Source of the DNA: Rhodoblastus sphagnicola
GTDB taxonomy: Bacteria; Pseudomonadota; Alphaproteobacteria; Rhizobiales; Beijerinckiaceae
Length of the DNA stretch: 58,627 nucleotides
Reading direction: 5' to 3'
Assembly: GCF_002937075.1 (NCBI RefSeq)
Contig: NZ_NHSJ01000025.1
Coordinates: forward strand, 1-58,627
Both the position numbers and the translations under genes were made by a program. Position 1 is the first letter of the stretch, and each line of letters opens with the position of its first letter. Shown piece after piece: positions 58,389-58,627 of this stretch. The notes under the pieces were generated by a model. The model did no database searches. It was not told where the DNA came from and saw only the letters and a program-made list of their open reading frames with translations.

Positions 58389-58627
58389 ATGATCCGACGC
58401 CACATCCTTTGTTTCGGCAATCCGCTGCATGGCGACGATGGCTTTGGCGCGGCCGTGTTCGCGCATCTCGCGGCCAGGCCGCGCCCGGAAAATCTCCTTC
58501 TGTTCGACGCGGGAACGGCGGGGCCGGCGGCGCTGGCGCTGTTTGAGGATTGCGACGAGGCCATTGTCGTGGACGCGCTCGCGCCTGCGGGAACGCCGGG
58601 ACGCATCGCGCAACCTTGCGTGGACTC
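58389..58627 (+). CDS. Hydrogenase maturation protease (5' part)
   Basis: 79 residues before the window ends. GNPLHGDDGFGAAVFAHL is the nickel-sensing motif of HyaD/HupD-type endopeptidases (N11, D16), followed by LLLFDAGTAGPAALALFEDCDEAIVVDAL. It removes the C-terminal tail of the large subunit after the metal centre is inserted. Starts 11 bp after the large-subunit stop, so the three genes form one operon. Confidence 0.9.
   Translation, partial: MIRRHILCFGNPLHGDDGFGAAVFAHLAARPRPENLLLFDAGTAGPAALALFEDCDEAIVVDALAPAGTPGRIAQPCVD

Noticed and set aside
1-58627. CRISPR array, tRNA or rRNA genes
   Set aside because: No regularly spaced repeats and no recognisable tRNA or rRNA sequence were seen on reading the window.

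Overview
The window reads as part of a conjugative plasmid or other secondary replicon of an alphaproteobacterium, most likely of the order Hyphomicrobiales. The reasons are a repABC replication module with antisense ctRNAs, high GC content with shadow ORFs, and alphaproteobacterial-type insertion sequences. The genus cannot be fixed from sequence alone. No tRNA, rRNA or CRISPR array was seen.

Layout, left to right. (1) 1-3.6 kb: minus-strand repA-repB followed by two repC copies in tandem. The first repC is truncated and the second runs off the left edge. Each is preceded by its own ctRNA on the plus strand. (2) 3.6-6.5 kb: a decayed IS630-type element, a duplicated small secreted-protein gene and a lytic transglycosylase. 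(3) 6.7-9.5 kb: an AT-richer orphan gene, a DsbC/TrbB-like periplasmic protein and a small membrane protein. (4) 9574-15571: a 6-kb IS66-bounded transposon with an 8-bp target duplication, carrying a MocR-type regulator divergent from an AhpD-like gene. (5) 15.6-23.9 kb, minus strand: a lipoprotein, a coiled-coil protein, DotA/TraY, a DUF7007-type scaffold protein and several small secreted proteins. (6) 24.1-25.7 kb: an XRE regulator and a two-repeat GcrA/Myb-like protein. (7) 25.7-48.2 kb, plus strand: dotI-dotH-dotG, then a nested ISL3/IS21 insertion, then dotF-, dotE- and dotP-like genes, dotN, dotO, dotD, dotC, dotB, icmT, a TraL-position gene, a transglycosylase, dotM, a membrane protein, dotL, a DUF2726 protein and a second XRE paralogue. 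(8) 48.6-53.5 kb: accessory genes (VOC protein, RecD2 helicase, pRiA4b ORF-3 family protein, FitAB/VapBC toxin-antitoxin). (9) 53.5-55.6 kb: an IS110 element and a transposase remnant. (10) 55.9 kb to the right edge: small subunit, large subunit and maturation protease of a cytoplasmic [NiFe] hydrogenase.

The Dot/Icm-type genes follow the IncI R64 order (traM-N-O-P-Q-R-T-U and traH-I-J-K-L). They should build an I-type conjugation machine: outer-membrane DotC/D/H, trans-envelope DotG/F, inner-membrane DotA/E/P/I, ATPases DotB/DotO, and the DotL-DotM-DotN coupling complex. No relaxase or oriT was recognised here.

The most interesting observation is a short leader element, core TTCGCGCC and usually TCGANTTCGCGCCA. 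It lies 30-80 nt upstream of the first gene of eleven transcription units, on both strands, across the whole transfer region. With the two paralogous XRE regulators that bracket the right arm, this suggests one shared regulatory circuit. Two transposons have landed beside or inside rho-independent terminators between these units, leaving the transfer genes intact.
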